A stretch of DNA of 64,000 nt. Source: Blasia pusilla. Taxonomy: Eukaryota > Marchantiophyta > Marchantiopsida > Blasiales. The notes under the pieces are model-generated. The model had not been told where the DNA came from. It saw only the letters and a list, made by a program, of their open reading frames with translations, and made no database searches. Both the position numbers and the translations under genes were made by a program. Below are positions 47,831 through 60,300 of the stretch, piece by piece. Every line of letters starts with the position of its first letter. The first letter of the stretch is position 1. Where the stretch lies: assembly GCA_050084515.1 (NCBI GenBank), contig CM114271.1:57536001-57600000 (forward strand), given 5' to 3'.

Positions 47831-48289
47831 AGCATCATAAATCCGCACAGGTCGGAACCTCTATCAACTTTTTGCTATTATTATCCCTTACAACACCCCA
47901 ACTTGACATGCTCAACTATGGAGGATATTTTATATGAACGACGCGAGGTAATTCCTATTCCTACTTCCATGATAATAGTTTTTATTTTATCCTTTTTCTT
48001 TTGGACTTATTTCCCAAATCGTGGCCTTTATGCAGAAAACACGGATTCATGATCTTGTTCCATAAGCTTTAATTATTAACGCCGCATTATTGGATGTCCA
48101 CTACCATTTGCAAGATCAAGGAAAATAATTATCTGATTTCCCAAATATTCCTCAGGCGGATTTCCAAGCTTCATCTTTATATTGTATTTGAAAGTGAAAG
48201 AGCTCATGTATGATAGAGATGAACAAGCTAGTTAGGAGAGAAAAATTTGAATGATGGACAACGGTTGATTTGGGATGCTATACACTAAA

Positions 48290-49827
48290 AACTTAATAGC
48301 ATTATTACTTGTGATATTTCTTCTGGTTCAAGATTATTCTTCATTGATGGGCCTAGCGGAACTGAAAAAACCTTTTTACAAAATCTTCTTCTTGCAAGTG
48401 TGAGAGGGGTTGGAGGCATAGCTTTAGCTGTCGCTTCATTGGGAATAGTTGCTTTGTTGTTAAATGGAGGATCCAGTGCGCATTCACGTTTCAAGATTCC
48501 AATTAATCTAGATGAAAATTCCACTTACAAGTAAGTATCTACTCATTTCATGACTTGTATTTCTTTTGATGTGATAAAGAGAACACTTGCCCAACATACT
48601 AATATCTTTCGGTATGTTATTTTGTAGTTTCCGTGTTAATAGCGAAGCTGCACGCTTGATTCAAAGGGCTTGGATTATAATATGGGATGAGGCACCGATG
48701 ACTCATCACCATGCATTTGAGGTTGTAAATTGATCTTTCCAAGATAACATGGGAGTGGTATCGGAAGACTTGAGGAATGTTCCGTTCGGTGGCAAATTAA
48801 TGATCTTTGGTGGGGGTTTTCGCCAAGTTTTTCTTGTAATTCGTCATGGAGACTGTCCAAAAATTATTCAAACTACATTAAAGAGGTCATATTTATAATC
48901 TCATGTGAGGGTAATGAAGCTTACAACGAATATGAGAGTTCAAAATTTGGAAGTGAACATGTGTTTACAACAACAAGCTTTTTCAAATTGGCTATTAAGT
49001 GGAGGTTGGAGAGGGTCGTGTGCCTTCGGAATCTCACTTGGGAGAGGATTTTATACGATTTCCAAATGATATGGTGACCAAGAGTAAAAAGATACGTGAT
49101 CTTATTAACATCATCTATGGAAATGATCATGAGAAGTTTTGTAACATCAACTTTTTAAGAGATACAACAATTCTTACATTGAAAAATTTAGATATTGATG
49201 ACATCAATATAGAAGTGATGTCTCGATTCTATGGAGAGGTTATATTGGTTTTCAAATAATTTTCATGTCATTTTCTTCACAAGTACTTGAATCATATTAT
49301 GCATAAAAACTAAAATCATCTTCTAAGATATGTTTGTTTTATGCAGGAACGTACTTATCTTAGTGTTGATTCCGTTTCGGATGAGGGGATGAGTTATATC
49401 TATCCAACATGATTTCTTAAATACGTGCTTACCATCAAGTTTATCACCACATCGTTTAAGCTTGAAAATTGGTGCACCTATCATACTTTTACGAAACTTG
49501 AACGGTTCAAAGGGATAAGCCGATGGAACTCGATTGGTGATCCCTGAATTCATGCAACATGTTATTGATGCCAAAATTATCACATGCGAGAACACTAGAG
49601 ATCAAGTCTTTATTCCATGAATTCCATTGATTGCATCAAACTCGAGTTTACCTTTTGATTTACATAGATTTCAATTTCCTATTCGTCCTGCTTTTGCCAT
49701 GACTATCAATAAATCTCAAGGTCAAACATTGAAAAATATAGGAATTTACCTATCTAGATCAGTATTTTCTTATGGTCAATTATATGTAGCATTGTCAAGA
49801 GTAGGAAAAAAAAGGCGATTAATATAA
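48290..49827 (+). pseudogene. Helitron B PIF1-like helicase
   Basis: Walker A region FFIDGPSGTEKTFLQNL (about 48341) with the consensus GxGKT changed to GTEKT, ALAVASLGIVALLLNGGSSAHSRF (about 48420), Walker B IIWDEAPM (about 48678), FGGKLMIFGGGFRQV, RVMKLTTNMR, FLRDTTILTLKNL (49150), SLKIGAPIMLLRNLNG (49456, partly read across shifts) and the C-terminal [20 protein letters not shown] ... LYVALSRVG. This helicase unwinds DNA for rolling-circle transposition. Several stops and shifts. A short intron-like gap lies near 48535-48627. Confidence 0.88.
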
Positions 49828-49929
49828 CAATAAGAAGTGATGCACTTTCAAATGAAAAAGGACACTTCACACAAAATGTGGTGTATAAAGAAATACTTAG
49901 TGGAATAAATTTTTTCTTATTGATATTTC

Positions 49930-49960
49930 ATACGTGTGCATCGCATAGGCACCTTACTAA
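49930..49960 (+). other. Helitron B 3' terminus
   Basis: Imperfect hairpin ACGTGTGCATCGCATAGGC, 6 nt, then CTAA followed by T at 49961. Confidence 0.65.
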
Positions 49961-50044
49961 TATAGGATTCATAACGTTACAAACAAAAAAATTTCCTATC
50001 CATAATAAAAAAAATTTAAAGAAGAAAATATGTTTGCATAATGA

Positions 50045-50215
50045 TCTATATTATTAAAAGAGGATGGGATTTGAGGAACCCTTCTTCTCGTGTCGACACG
50101 TAATGTAACCTTCCCATATTGACACGTGTACAAGAGGAATTAAGAACTAACCAAAAGAAATAACATGTTTCCCATACGATTTTTTCATCCATGCATCGCA
50201 CGAGTAGGATGCTAA
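50045..50215 (+). mobile_element. 171-bp non-autonomous Helitron
   Basis: Starts TCTATATTATTAAAAGAGG and ends with a hairpin-like CATGCATCGCACGAG, then GATGCTAA. It is flanked by A (50044) and T (50216), the exact Helitron AT target. The 5' end matches the terminus at 32803 and the 3' end matches Helitron B, so it was probably mobilised by Helitron B relatives. No coding capacity. Confidence 0.75.
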
Positions 50216-51600
50216 TATAGATAGTAAACGACTAGTGGACAGTATGTGCCATCAATGGGAGTGAAGAGAAATCATTTTTGTGGGCATGTTGCAAACACCA
50301 AAGACATATCTGCAAATGATGGCACCCTCCAATAGTGATATAGATCATCCTTTGTACATATTGTCTTAGACGGCCTGTGGAAACCCCTAGTAAATCGACT
50401 GTCCAATGGATCGACACCTTAGTGCCATACTGCACACACCGTCTGCCACCGTAAAGCCCGTCCTCCAATCCAACGTGGACTTTCATCCACGGCTCAGCAC
50501 CATAAGGGCGCCTCAGAGTCCGTCGATAGGGACGGACGTCAGAATCCGTAACTCCCCTTTGGAGTGCAGGGCGTCAGCAGAGGTGGACGCACACCCCCGA
50601 ACGTCCCGTGCTAAATCAGACGTCTCTAGAGTCGGCCTTGCAAGAAGCGCCCGAACGTGTTTCCCTCCTGTGCCCTTCCCCCGACTTTCTTGCCCAACTC
50701 GATTGCTGCTAGGACAACTATGCGGCGGCCCTTGCTTGAGTTGGCTTCAAACGACTTGCTCAATAGGGCCCTATTTGATTTTGCGCCTATCTCTTAGTAA
50801 TTGTCAAGTGGTCTTGTGTTGGCATCAAAGTGCTTGCTTTCTAATTAGGCTGCTCCTAGGATAACGACGTTGGCACCTGTTAGAGTTGGTGCTTTGTTGA
50901 ACGATCTGCTTTGTTGTTGGTGCTTTGTTGAACAACGTGCGCTGCTTCAAATTTTTCCCGATACTTCACTTCCCGTACTACATATCAGGTGGGATTTCTA
51001 GATCTGCATATAAGGTAGCAATTGATAATTGTTGCAGCATGCTTGGTTTGCAATGCTTGTGGAGAATCTAGAAATTAGTATTCATAGGCCAAAAATTCCC
51101 AGAGTCTAATTTGGATTGTCTAATTTGGCTGCTCCCAGGAGAACGATGTGGGTAGCCCTTGTTTTAGTTGGTGCTTTGTTGATGCTTTGCAGCTCTGCTG
51201 CAATTTTTGCCCAATCACATCTTGTATTACATTTCACGTGGGATTTCTAGATCTGCATATAAGGCCAAAAAAATTCTCGTACCAAATCAGACTTCACTAC
51301 CTTCAGAGAGAGAGCCACTCTTGAGTTGGTACCCCGCCCCATTCTCTCCTGTTGACCAAGATTTTGGTGTCCTTGCTGAACTTACATCTTTTGGTGGGTC
51401 GCACATATTATCTAAGAATTGGTTATCGCTGAACAAGTTGATGTGCAAGTTTTGAGCAATCTTATCACTTCTACTTTGCATTTTTTAACCATGTTTGGTG
51501 AAAGATTTGTTAAATTCTGAATTCAGAGCTACACTGAAGTCCATTCGAAACCATGCCCAGATTTTTAAAGAGCCAAGACCTTCTTTGAACCATAGAGAAC
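50216..51600. other. Region with three degenerate direct repeats, left of the Harbinger relic
   Basis: No gene recognised. A unit with GCTGCTMSKAGGA, GAGTTGGTGCTTTGTTGA and GGGATTTCTAGATCTGCATATAAGG recurs near 50700, 50850-51030 and 51125-51275. GGGCGCCTCAG at 50506-50516 resembles the inverse of CTGAGACGCCC at 56771-56781 and could be a terminal inverted repeat of the Harbinger element. Confidence 0.4.
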
Positions 51601-51603
51601 CTC

Positions 51604-52490
51604 TTGGAAATGGATATTGTATTCTCGGATAGCTCAGATAATGAAACAGGGACACATGTTCGTCTCCTTTTAGACGAGAGTGAGCGGGATGTAGATGAGG
51701 TGGAAATTGACACACTCGATGAATCTCCACATCTAGAACAGTTTGAGGAGCCTGAAGTGGGCTCTGACCTCATGGATCTTTATATGTGCATGCTACACAC
51801 TATGTATCTTAATCCAAGAGAACAAATAAATAAGAGTACAGACTTTGTAGAAAATTACTTCCTTGACCTGCCCCCTAACGGCTTCTGTCAATTGACTCGC
51901 ATGACCATGGAGTCCTTTGCTTGGTTAGTTCACTTGATAGAGGAGCATCCTTATCTGGATCAATGATGGGAACAATAAGATTGACCAAGATTTTGGTGTC
52001 CCTTGGTGATGGGGTCCCTTGGTAATACAATAACTCACCATGTCACTATTGTCCTTCTTGTAGGTATGCTACGGTCATGCTACGACTTTACTTGCTTAAA
52101 GCATTCACCATTGTAGGGTTTGATGAGAAATCGGTCAGTCTTTGGACGAGACGAGTATTTACTCAATGATTATGGTTATTCACCACTTCCTCACCTTATT
52201 CTAGCTTACAAGGGCTCTCGAGAAAAAAGATGCTAAAGACTTTAATGCACGCATGATCAATGAACACTGCATTGGAGTGCTGAAGTCGAGGTGGCATTCG
52301 TTGCGAGAACTTCGCATTCAATTGAAATGCAACCATAATAACACCCACTTGATGAGATGGATCACTTGTTGTGTTTTACTGCACATCTAGGTTTTGAACC
52401 AAAGTGATTTCTAGACTAAAGAAGATGGGCCCATTGCCATGGACAACCCAGACGAGAACGCCTCAACAAGGGACCCCATCACCGGCAATA
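51604..52490 (+). pseudogene. PIF/Harbinger transposase relic
   Basis: The N-terminal part (51604-51966) is acidic, then has FCQLTRMTMESFAWLVHLIEEHPYL, the typical segment before the DDE domain. After a gap with stops, the late DDE part is readable: DEYLLNDYGYSPLPHLILAY (about 52157-52215) and NEHCIGVLKSRWHSLRELRIQL (about 52258-52325) with the catalytic Glu. The middle of the catalytic domain, with the first Asp, is deleted. PIF/Harbinger transposases act with a Myb-like partner; a candidate lies at 55.0-55.8 kb. Confidence 0.8.
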
Positions 52491-55009
52491 ATTTGAGGCA
52501 GATGGGACTTAGTCGTAGATCGCAGGTACAAGAGGCATGTTTACCCTTCAACCAACAACCAAGGGGGTTGCTTTGTAGGGCAAGGAGTTTAAGTTCAAGA
52601 TCGAGGACTCAGAGTTTAAGCAAATGGTTTGGACAGTTTGCCCAAGAATCTTTCTCAGTTATAAAAGAGCATATGTCTACTATCTAGCGCAATTGGCGGA
52701 TTAGGATTGGCTTTTAGAGCAATTTCAGCATGTAATCTATACAAGTATTTTGGAAATATAATTGTGACACTCATTTGTAATCTTGGGTTTGTAATGATTT
52801 AGCATCCACTAAACTACTGTGAGAGCTTTCAAGGCAAGTGGACCCTACATTATGTGGTGATTTGATGATTCATGTCGCAAGGGAGTTGCTGTTGCTGCAA
52901 CAACAACCCACTCTGGGTGACCAATGGAGGGTATTATATATCAAGAAACTCCTTCACACTCACTTCATTCTCTACTAGGCTACAAAATGCATTACTTGAT
53001 GAGTAAAGTCTCTGTTGTTCAGTTGGTAGCACCAAACCTTTTCATCCATTTCAAGAGCCTACATTCACAACCCAAAGGCTTTGCATAAGGAAGTATCGTA
53101 CAAGGCAGCTAGTGTCCCAAAGAGCTTCTTCGTTGACACTTGCCAGCTTCACACCAACACTCAGTATGGTCAGCACTCACACGATGTAGATCAGAGTCTG
53201 CCTTATCTTGTATTAAACCTCCTTCGTCCCTATTACCCTCTCCTTCTACGTTTTGTAAATCTGGTTCTACAATGCTTGCCACTAGAAACCGAGCCCTCTG
53301 ATCAAGAATTGATCTAAGAGAGAAAGGAAGTACAGATTCCATCCTAAATAACTGGCGCTTTTAAGTTCTACAGGCTTTGCTCTATGCAAAACTCATGCTC
53401 CCCTCAAAAAAGAGTCTCACGTCCTTAGTGCCTTCCTCAACTTACCTGGTTTAGTTGCCTCCTATTACCTTTCCAGGGATTCCTAAATAAGTATCTGATT
53501 TTTGTGAGAGATTCCCGATCAACTTCTCTCTGCATTGAAGTTCCATCATAGACCCATCTAAATATTGAATACTGCTCCTCACTCCCATTTTAAGACATCG
53601 AGTTACATACAAATTGACTGGGAAGGACAAGGCCTTCCCACTCCACGAAGAAGAAGGATAACATAGAGGGAGAGCTAGTGCAAGGAATGGAGAAGAAACA
53701 ATACTCAACTTCGCATTTTGCCTCGCCAAAAAGTGGCAGCTATTCTTTTGACAAGTTTTGAAGTTTAAAACCTTCACTCTTGGAGTCTGGGCACAACCCT
53801 AATCCTGCACCTGCTTCGCACTCTTTCCTTGCTTTCCCGGTGTTGTTTTATCCTTGTTCAATATCTGGATAGCAGCAAGTGGCCTACCCAAGTGCAAACA
53901 CAACAACACCAGCTATAATTTCTATCAGAGAGGCTCGAGCACTAGCAGTAGTATACATAAAAATATCGATTCATGAAATAGAAGAATGGAGACCAAAACC
54001 TTTCAGAGAAGCTATCAGCAAAACATGTCCAAACTACTAACTTACTCTTGGTCTTCATTGAAAAATTGTATCCAAAGTAATACATGCACATTCCATGATA
54101 TACTCACAACCTAGTGGATCAGCAAGTCCGTTGGTTAGTCAGGCATGTTGCCTATGTTAGGAGACATATATAACAACGGTTTTAAGGAGTGTTGTCCAAA
54201 ACTTTGATGATTTCTACAATATGAGTTTCATAGTGAACTGTTGCTTATCAGATTTGAGTACACCTAAACCAAAGTGACGCTTACTGAGAACAACCCAAGA
54301 GAGTGCGAGTTCATCCAAAGGGTCACCAAAGGGTGTTCTCTGGCTAAAAGGACAAGTGGTAGATAGCAATGTGACATCTCTCCATTTGACCAACGGTCGA
54401 AAGCATAAGCTCTGTGATTCATATCTCAGTGCAACTTCTCAGTGACGGCGAGAATCATGGAAAGAAAAAGCCAAATCATAGGTTCAAATGAAACCAGATA
54501 TCTCCCATATTTTTGAAAACAAGATATCTCACACCTCTAAAAACAAGATATCTCAAAGCTTTGAAATTAGATATCTCATAGCTCTGAAACCAGATATCTC
54601 ACAACTCTGAAAACAAGACCCTGGAACCAGATAGGAACAAATTCTGAAATTTATTGAGATACAGTACTTGAGTACAATATATCAGATTGCTCTCAGATGT
54701 GCATAACATTTTTGTACACCTAAACTGAAGCTAACTTTACTGAACTTGACAACCTCATTACTTTTTCAAATATCATTCTTCAATTGAAGTCATCAAATCG
54801 AAAATATATTTAATGTCTTCAGGTGATTTACCCGTTTCACGAGCTCAATCATCAACTTCGTTCTTCCTTCAAGTTTTATTCACTTCAAAATTTCCTTCTC
54901 TGATCTTTCCTCATCCTCTCTTGCTCTTCTCTCCTCTACCATGGCTAGTCTGAACCTTTCCTTCGACTCCAAAAGTGCATTCCTAAAATCTTGTTGGGAC
55001 CTGGAGATT
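52491..55009. other. Harbinger interior / noncoding
   Basis: Only small open frames (53081-53317, 53451-53777 minus) with no domain. A short tandem repeat lies at 54490-54625. Confidence 0.4.
54490..54625 (+). repeat. 29-bp tandem repeat with AGATATCTC
   Basis: Five degenerate copies of AACAAGATATCTCACAnCTCTGAA-like units spaced about 28-34 bp. Confidence 0.75.
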
Positions 55010-55887
55010 TCAGTTGTTTGCTTCAGACCCTCTTGATAAGCCGTCAACAAAGTGATCTTCGTACTTTGAAGTTGGGGACTGGAGGTCGGATTTGAGCTTG
55101 CTGACTTGCTCTTCTTGGCAGCTTGGGCAATTAGTTGTCCTTGATCCTTCTACACTTACTTGTTGATCTTGTTCAGTTGTCTTGTTGTTGTGCACAATGT
55201 CAATTGGTGGCATATCAATTGCTTGCTCCTCTTCATTTTTTTGGACCGTCCATTCGTGCTGAAGACAACCATCATTCAAGAAATCCTCGTCACCCTGGCT
55301 ATGGAGGCATTGGTGTTGAATTTCAGGTGACGCTTGTAGAGTGGTACTTGAATCGGTGGCTTGTTCTTGAGCAGTATCTAGAGATACCGGTGTTGGAGAT
55401 GACAAATGCCGCAATCCAAGGGCAGCAAGGGCAAGGGGGTCAACGTTCGCTCGATGTCCAAAGATTGCATCCATTTGATAGAAGAATGGGCATCATTGAT
55501 TCAACTTGTCCTCTAGTGTCAATCTATCAACAATATCACTGTCTGTCAAGCCACCTCCTATAGTTGTAATGAGGTCTTTGGGCTTCTTGTATGCTTGTAC
55601 ATACCTATCAAACTTCTTTTGCAAGACAATCCCAATAACAAGTGGGAAGCCAACTTTTTGTAGATAGAGAGCCATAACTCCGAATGCGGTGGCTTTGGAT
55701 TGTACTCTCCCTCCAATTTTAGTCTTCCGCCTAGCACCATGCAATGCACCAAAGTTCTCATGTTCTTCACAGTATTCCAAAATCTTCTCATAATCACTGT
55801 ATTGCATACAAAATCTCTCTGTGTGACGGTTTTAGTGCAAGTGATCCTTGCATTTGACGTCTTGCCGATTGCATGTCGGAAAGCCAT
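55010..55887 (-). pseudogene. Probable Harbinger Myb/SANT-like partner protein, nearly intact
   Basis: On the minus strand, 55807-55010 is one frame broken by a single TGA at 55495-55493. It reads YEKILEYCEEHENFGALHG, TKIGGRVQSKATAFGVMALY, LQKKFDRYVQAYKKPKDL, then after the stop CPFFYQMDAIFGHRANVDP and a Ser/Gln-rich tail ending PTSKYEDHFVDGLSRG. This helix-rich, transposon-associated DNA-binding region is familiar from Harbinger-type second ORFs, though I cannot name the Pfam family with certainty. An upstream piece (55887-55810) is in another frame. It is convergent with the transposase at 51.6 kb, as in a two-ORF element. A host trihelix-like gene is the alternative. Confidence 0.55.
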
Positions 55888-55899
55888 ATTATGGTGAGC

Positions 55900-55945
55900 A
55901 GTACTACTCTCTTCTAAGGCAGGTATGTCCGAAGAGAGTAGTACT
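55900..55945 (+). repeat. Perfect 15-bp inverted repeat (hairpin)
   Basis: AGTACTACTCTCTTC at 55900-55914 and its exact reverse complement at 55931-55945, with a 16-nt loop. A third CTCTCTTCGGA follows. It lies just upstream of the Myb-like ORF start. Confidence 0.85.
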
Positions 55946-56059
55946 TCTCTCTTCGGACTCTTTCCTGCTCGTGCACCCTCTACAACCCACCAGGCTCCTT
56001 AATAATGGCTACATGTGGAAAACTCCAGGCAATAATATCAAGAAGAAAAATGGATGTGG

Positions 56060-57385
56060 CGCATAAACTTTGCTCAAGTCCTCAAATTATAGAGTAACAG
56101 TGCGTGTAGAGCAACTTGACCCCCCGATAGGATTGAATCCGAACATCTTCCTACTTACTTGCTTCTCAAATGGTGATTGCTATCACGGGTGATTCAAGCC
56201 TTACCATCTTACTGGGCAGGGAGGCCTTGAGGAAACGTTCCAAGTGCAGCAAACAAAACGAGCTCCAATTGCGAACATAACAATTTCTACTACCAATTGG
56301 AATGAGAGACTACTCAATTGAGACAAAACGAGGGCATGATAGATGCAAGGTGGTCAGAATTCTCACCACGAAATCGACCACGAATGAGCGCAAATTGTTT
56401 CATTCTCCATACTGAGTCTACCTATGTAGAAATTTTGCCTCGTTGGATCTCTACACTTCAAACCGGTGGTGGAGGAAAGTAATTGTTGCGTAAGTGAGAA
56501 AACTAATCTCTTCTCCTCTCAACTGGGTTTTTCAACGTTGCAACCATTTCCAATGTGCGAAGGATCCGCTAGCGATCGTGGAACAGATCTTCTATGTACT
56601 TTTCCGGGTTCAAATTTGGAGTGCCATGGCGTATGTGCTTTTGTGAGATGCCGCCCATCTTGTATCCTTACGTCGCGGCCGTAAAGAAGATGACCCCAAG
56701 ACGTAAAACTGGACCGTCCCGGTCTTACGGCTTAGGGGGAGAGGACGACCTACGCCTTACGGCGCACTAACTGAGACGCCCTATTAGCTGAATTTCCCGC
56801 CTTCTTGTTCCCCGCAGCTCGGCCCTGGTGAACCACCGCGGCTGCCGTGCCCCAAGAACTCGGACACAAACTTTTGGGAACTAATTTTGAAAGTTACTCC
56901 GAACGCTGGAGGATTCTGAACGCAATAGCTGTGCGCAACTCGTTAGATTCGTGAGCGAGTCAGGTCAGTTTGTCGTACCATTGAGCGTCCGATCGCTGCG
57001 CCAGAGACGCTCCGTTTCAACGGAGCTGAGCCGGTGACGGATTGGAGTTTCGAGAACTGCACATTCTGGGCACAATTCCCTTGCGCAACTCGTTAGATTC
57101 GGGAGGAATGAAAATCAGCGTTTCCTACCGATGAGTGCCCGATCGCTACGGGGAAGCGAACTTTACTTCGCAGGAGCGGAGCCGTCGACGGATTGCCGTT
57201 TCTGGCTCCGCATAATATCGTATGCTCAGTACAGAACTTCGTGTTTGCGGCCGTTCGATCATTGGTTGCGTCGCTGAGTCGTGCGGGGTTGAGCTCTCTG
57301 TGTCGGCGGATTCTCCATCATTGGAAATAGTAGAGTTCGAACGGCGTCGGAGAGCTGGAAAGGTGATCGATTGGTAGAGGCGTCG
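56060..57385. promoter_or_regulatory. Upstream region of the ARMC6-like gene
   Basis: No gene recognised. It contains two copies of a GCGCAACTCGTTAGATTCG word (56934 and 57082) with similar sequence around each (TCAG, TACC(G/A)ATGAG, CGATCGCT), a direct duplication with a spacing of about 148 bp, GC-rich and likely promoter or 5' UTR of the gene starting at 57386. CTTACGGC-type words repeat at 56725-56765. Confidence 0.5.
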
Positions 57386-60300
57386 ATGGCGCCTACTAAG
57401 AAAGTCCAGATTTCGCAAGAGGCATTTGATTCTGTTGTGAAGGAGAACGTGGATGAATTCGGGATGGAGATGGATGAGGCCCTGGCTGATGCCGTTACTA
57501 CTTTTCAGCTGCAGGGAGTTGATCTTTCTGGTACGTTCTTCGGACGGACTATTCACACATTCAAGATTTTTTTTCCACCTTATTTCCTCCATGCGATTTG
57601 GGAGCACAGGAGTGGAAATTTTTGGAAATGCTACAACCTGGATCATTTGAACTCTCTTTCATGCTTAATCTCTCCCCAACTTTCTTCTGGAGGGTCTATC
57701 TTCTGTTTTCTCTCCCGTGGAGGAAACCTATTTGAGCAACCTGTCGTACTGGCATCTTCACCTGTCGTACAGTCACCCTCGATCAGCGTCATGGGATCAG
57801 ATCCGTTTCTGGGACGGAAGTATGTCAGTTTCAAATATTGCCGCAGCATCGCACACTTGAGAGAAATACTGTTTCATTTATAAACCCTGTCTTGCGGATC
57901 ACTACAGGTGGACAGGGCAATTGCGTGAGAAGGTCACTAGATTTCCGCTTAGATTTTGTCTCATCTGCGGTGATTCTGAGTTTGCTTTGACTTGGGGAGC
58001 GCCTCCACCCAGGTTTTCTCTCTGGATTCTTTCTCAAATTCCGGAGAGAAAGATAATCTTCCGAATTACATCTTCTTCAGGGTGCCACTGACTTGCCAGC
58101 AGAAGCCTCGACTCAAGGGTGGCCTTATTGTTTTCTGGGATTCCGTCAATTAACTAAGGAGCACGGCGAAGATGTTCCTTAGTTTGGGTTCCGTTAATGG
58201 ATCTGGCCAGCATGCATCGAAGTTTGAGTTTTGTATGAGGCGGCTGAATTTTCCCAGTCACAGTGCCCCTCTTTGTAGACAATCATTGTGACAGACAGAA
58301 TGGTAGAGATTTTAAGCTAGTATACGTGCAGGAGCAATGAAACCCTGTCACCTTGTTTGAGGTCCTGGAATTTGCAGTCTTGTAGCTTCGCAACTTGAGT
58401 GTGGGAATTGTACGAGCTTGAAAATATCTGACCTCTCGAGAGAAAGAATAATGAGGCGAACCTTCTCTGGAGTACAAATGACTTTAAGCTTCCAGTTCTG
58501 ACATCTACTCGGGTAATTATTTCGTCGAGATCTGTGTGCTTGTTAGTCAATTAGATTCAGCAAATAGACATGCTGATGTTGTATCTGTGGTCTGTAGGGA
58601 TCATTACTGATGGAGGTGGAGGTGCAGCTCTAGAAAAACATAATGTCATTGAAGCAATCAAAGAGCTACGTACTGCTGTAGCGTCTGTAAGTGGAGTACA
58701 TCTAGAAACATTATCTGATATGGTACAATTTTGTAATAGTTCACAGGTTGGAGAATCAAAAAGAGATGCAGATTTGGAATCTGACATTGTTCGGGCACTA
58801 GATTTGCTTCGAATCAGCTGCAGTGATGGAATATCCAACAATGCGTCAATTGCAGAAAGGCATGAGGGAGTGGAAGTACTTGTTGCTGCTGTGAAGGCAT
58901 TGAAAGCCTGCCATTCCTCCTCGTTGGGATTGGCTTTAGCAGCTCTCTGCTCTTGTCTTACTGGTAAGGTATCAATTTCTTTTCCGATGTTATTGTTAGG
59001 ATAAAGTGAAAATCATCAAAAGTTCACGGAAACCTTACGGCAGTTGTGAAGGCAAAGAATTTCTCGTACTTCTGCATGTATGCCAATTTCTAAATACTCT
59101 ACTAGGAATGTAGAGTATTTAGGTTGTACTTTTTCACAATCTGGTACTTTAGCTGATAATATCTTTCTGGTTCTCCTACACAACTATAGATCTTATCCAT
59201 ATCGTTCGATTGCCACTGATATGTTGCTAATTTTCCCATATCTCCACACTTTCATCAACATGCAGATGAACGGAGCAGAGAAAAATTTAGGCAATGCAAT
59301 GGACCCCAAATAGTTGTTGAGACACTATCAGTGAAAAATGCTAGTGCTGAGATTATACAACGAGGTGCAGAAGTTGTAGCTACTGCCTCAACAAAGGATG
59401 AAGATGTAAAAGATGCATTCATCCACTATAAGGTGTATCAAATACTTGTGGATCAGCTACGGATGCATCAAACAGATGTTGGAGCTGTACAAGGAGTTTG
59501 TGATGGTTTACGCTCATTAGTCACACCAGATGATGATCGGATTGCTGCTCCACGGGTAATCTTATCTCCATGTCCTGCTTCAAAACTTTCAGCTGACAGC
59601 AGATTTCACATGTTTCAGGAGGATTTGGTGGCCACCTTTGCTACAGGAAATCCCTTAGCCCTACAGTGCAACAAACTGGGATGAAGTTTTGTAGTGGTCA
59701 TTATACTTAGGGAAGTTCTGTGAAATAGTTTACTTGTCTCTTTGAAAATTGGATTTTGGACGCCCGCTGTTGACTCATGTGGTCATCATGTGTTTCTGAT
59801 TTCGGTTGATAGGCTTTCCAAAATGCGATGCTGATAGCAAAGGCTGGAGCTGTGGATACCCTTTTAGAGGTGGCACAAGAGCAAAGCAACTCAGCTTCGA
59901 TTCTTGCTTCTCTGTGTACTGCAATCAGAAACCTAGCTGTCAACGTAAGGAAAACCACTCATGACCCAACATCAATTTGTACAGTGATATCTGGTTTGTA
60001 ATTATCTGAGTAAAGATTCCTCGAAAGTTATCTCATATACTACCATAATTTTTGCACATTGCATAATTGCATAACCATGAGGAGTCCAGTCATCTTGAAA
60101 GCTCTTACATCTCCTTGCTTATTAAATCAGAGTGGTCCAATATGGGAATGGATCTGATCAGGCAATTTTTAAGTTTCCTTACAATCAAAGAAATAATTCC
60201 TTCTAGTAACCTCTTCTATTTTTGTACCAGACAGTTGCCCAAGAACTCTTTCTGCAGTTTAATCCTCTCAACATATCCTACCAAGGCTATGACCCTGATA

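Larger units (their letters stand above)
36100..49960 (+). mobile_element. Helitron B, decayed autonomous element hosting a gypsy insertion
   Basis: Plus-strand Rep-helicase relics occupy 36200-36559 and resume at 46399-49827. The gypsy element 36560-46394 splits the Rep ORF exactly between the codons for EKH and ILG of the conserved EKHILG block. The 3' terminus has an imperfect hairpin around CGTGTGCATCGCATAGGCA, then CTAA at 49957-49960 and T. The small Helitron at 50045-50215 shares the GCATCGCA/CTAA end. The 5' border is unclear: the N-terminal Helitron blocks seen in Helitron A are missing, so the left part has been lost or lies beyond the solo LTR. Confidence 0.82.

Noticed and set aside
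32803-49960. Calling Helitron B as one element from the 32803 terminus
   Set aside because: The sequence from 33 to 36 kb shows no Helitron coding blocks and contains a solo LTR and a GC-rich block, so the link of this 5' end to Helitron B is unproven.
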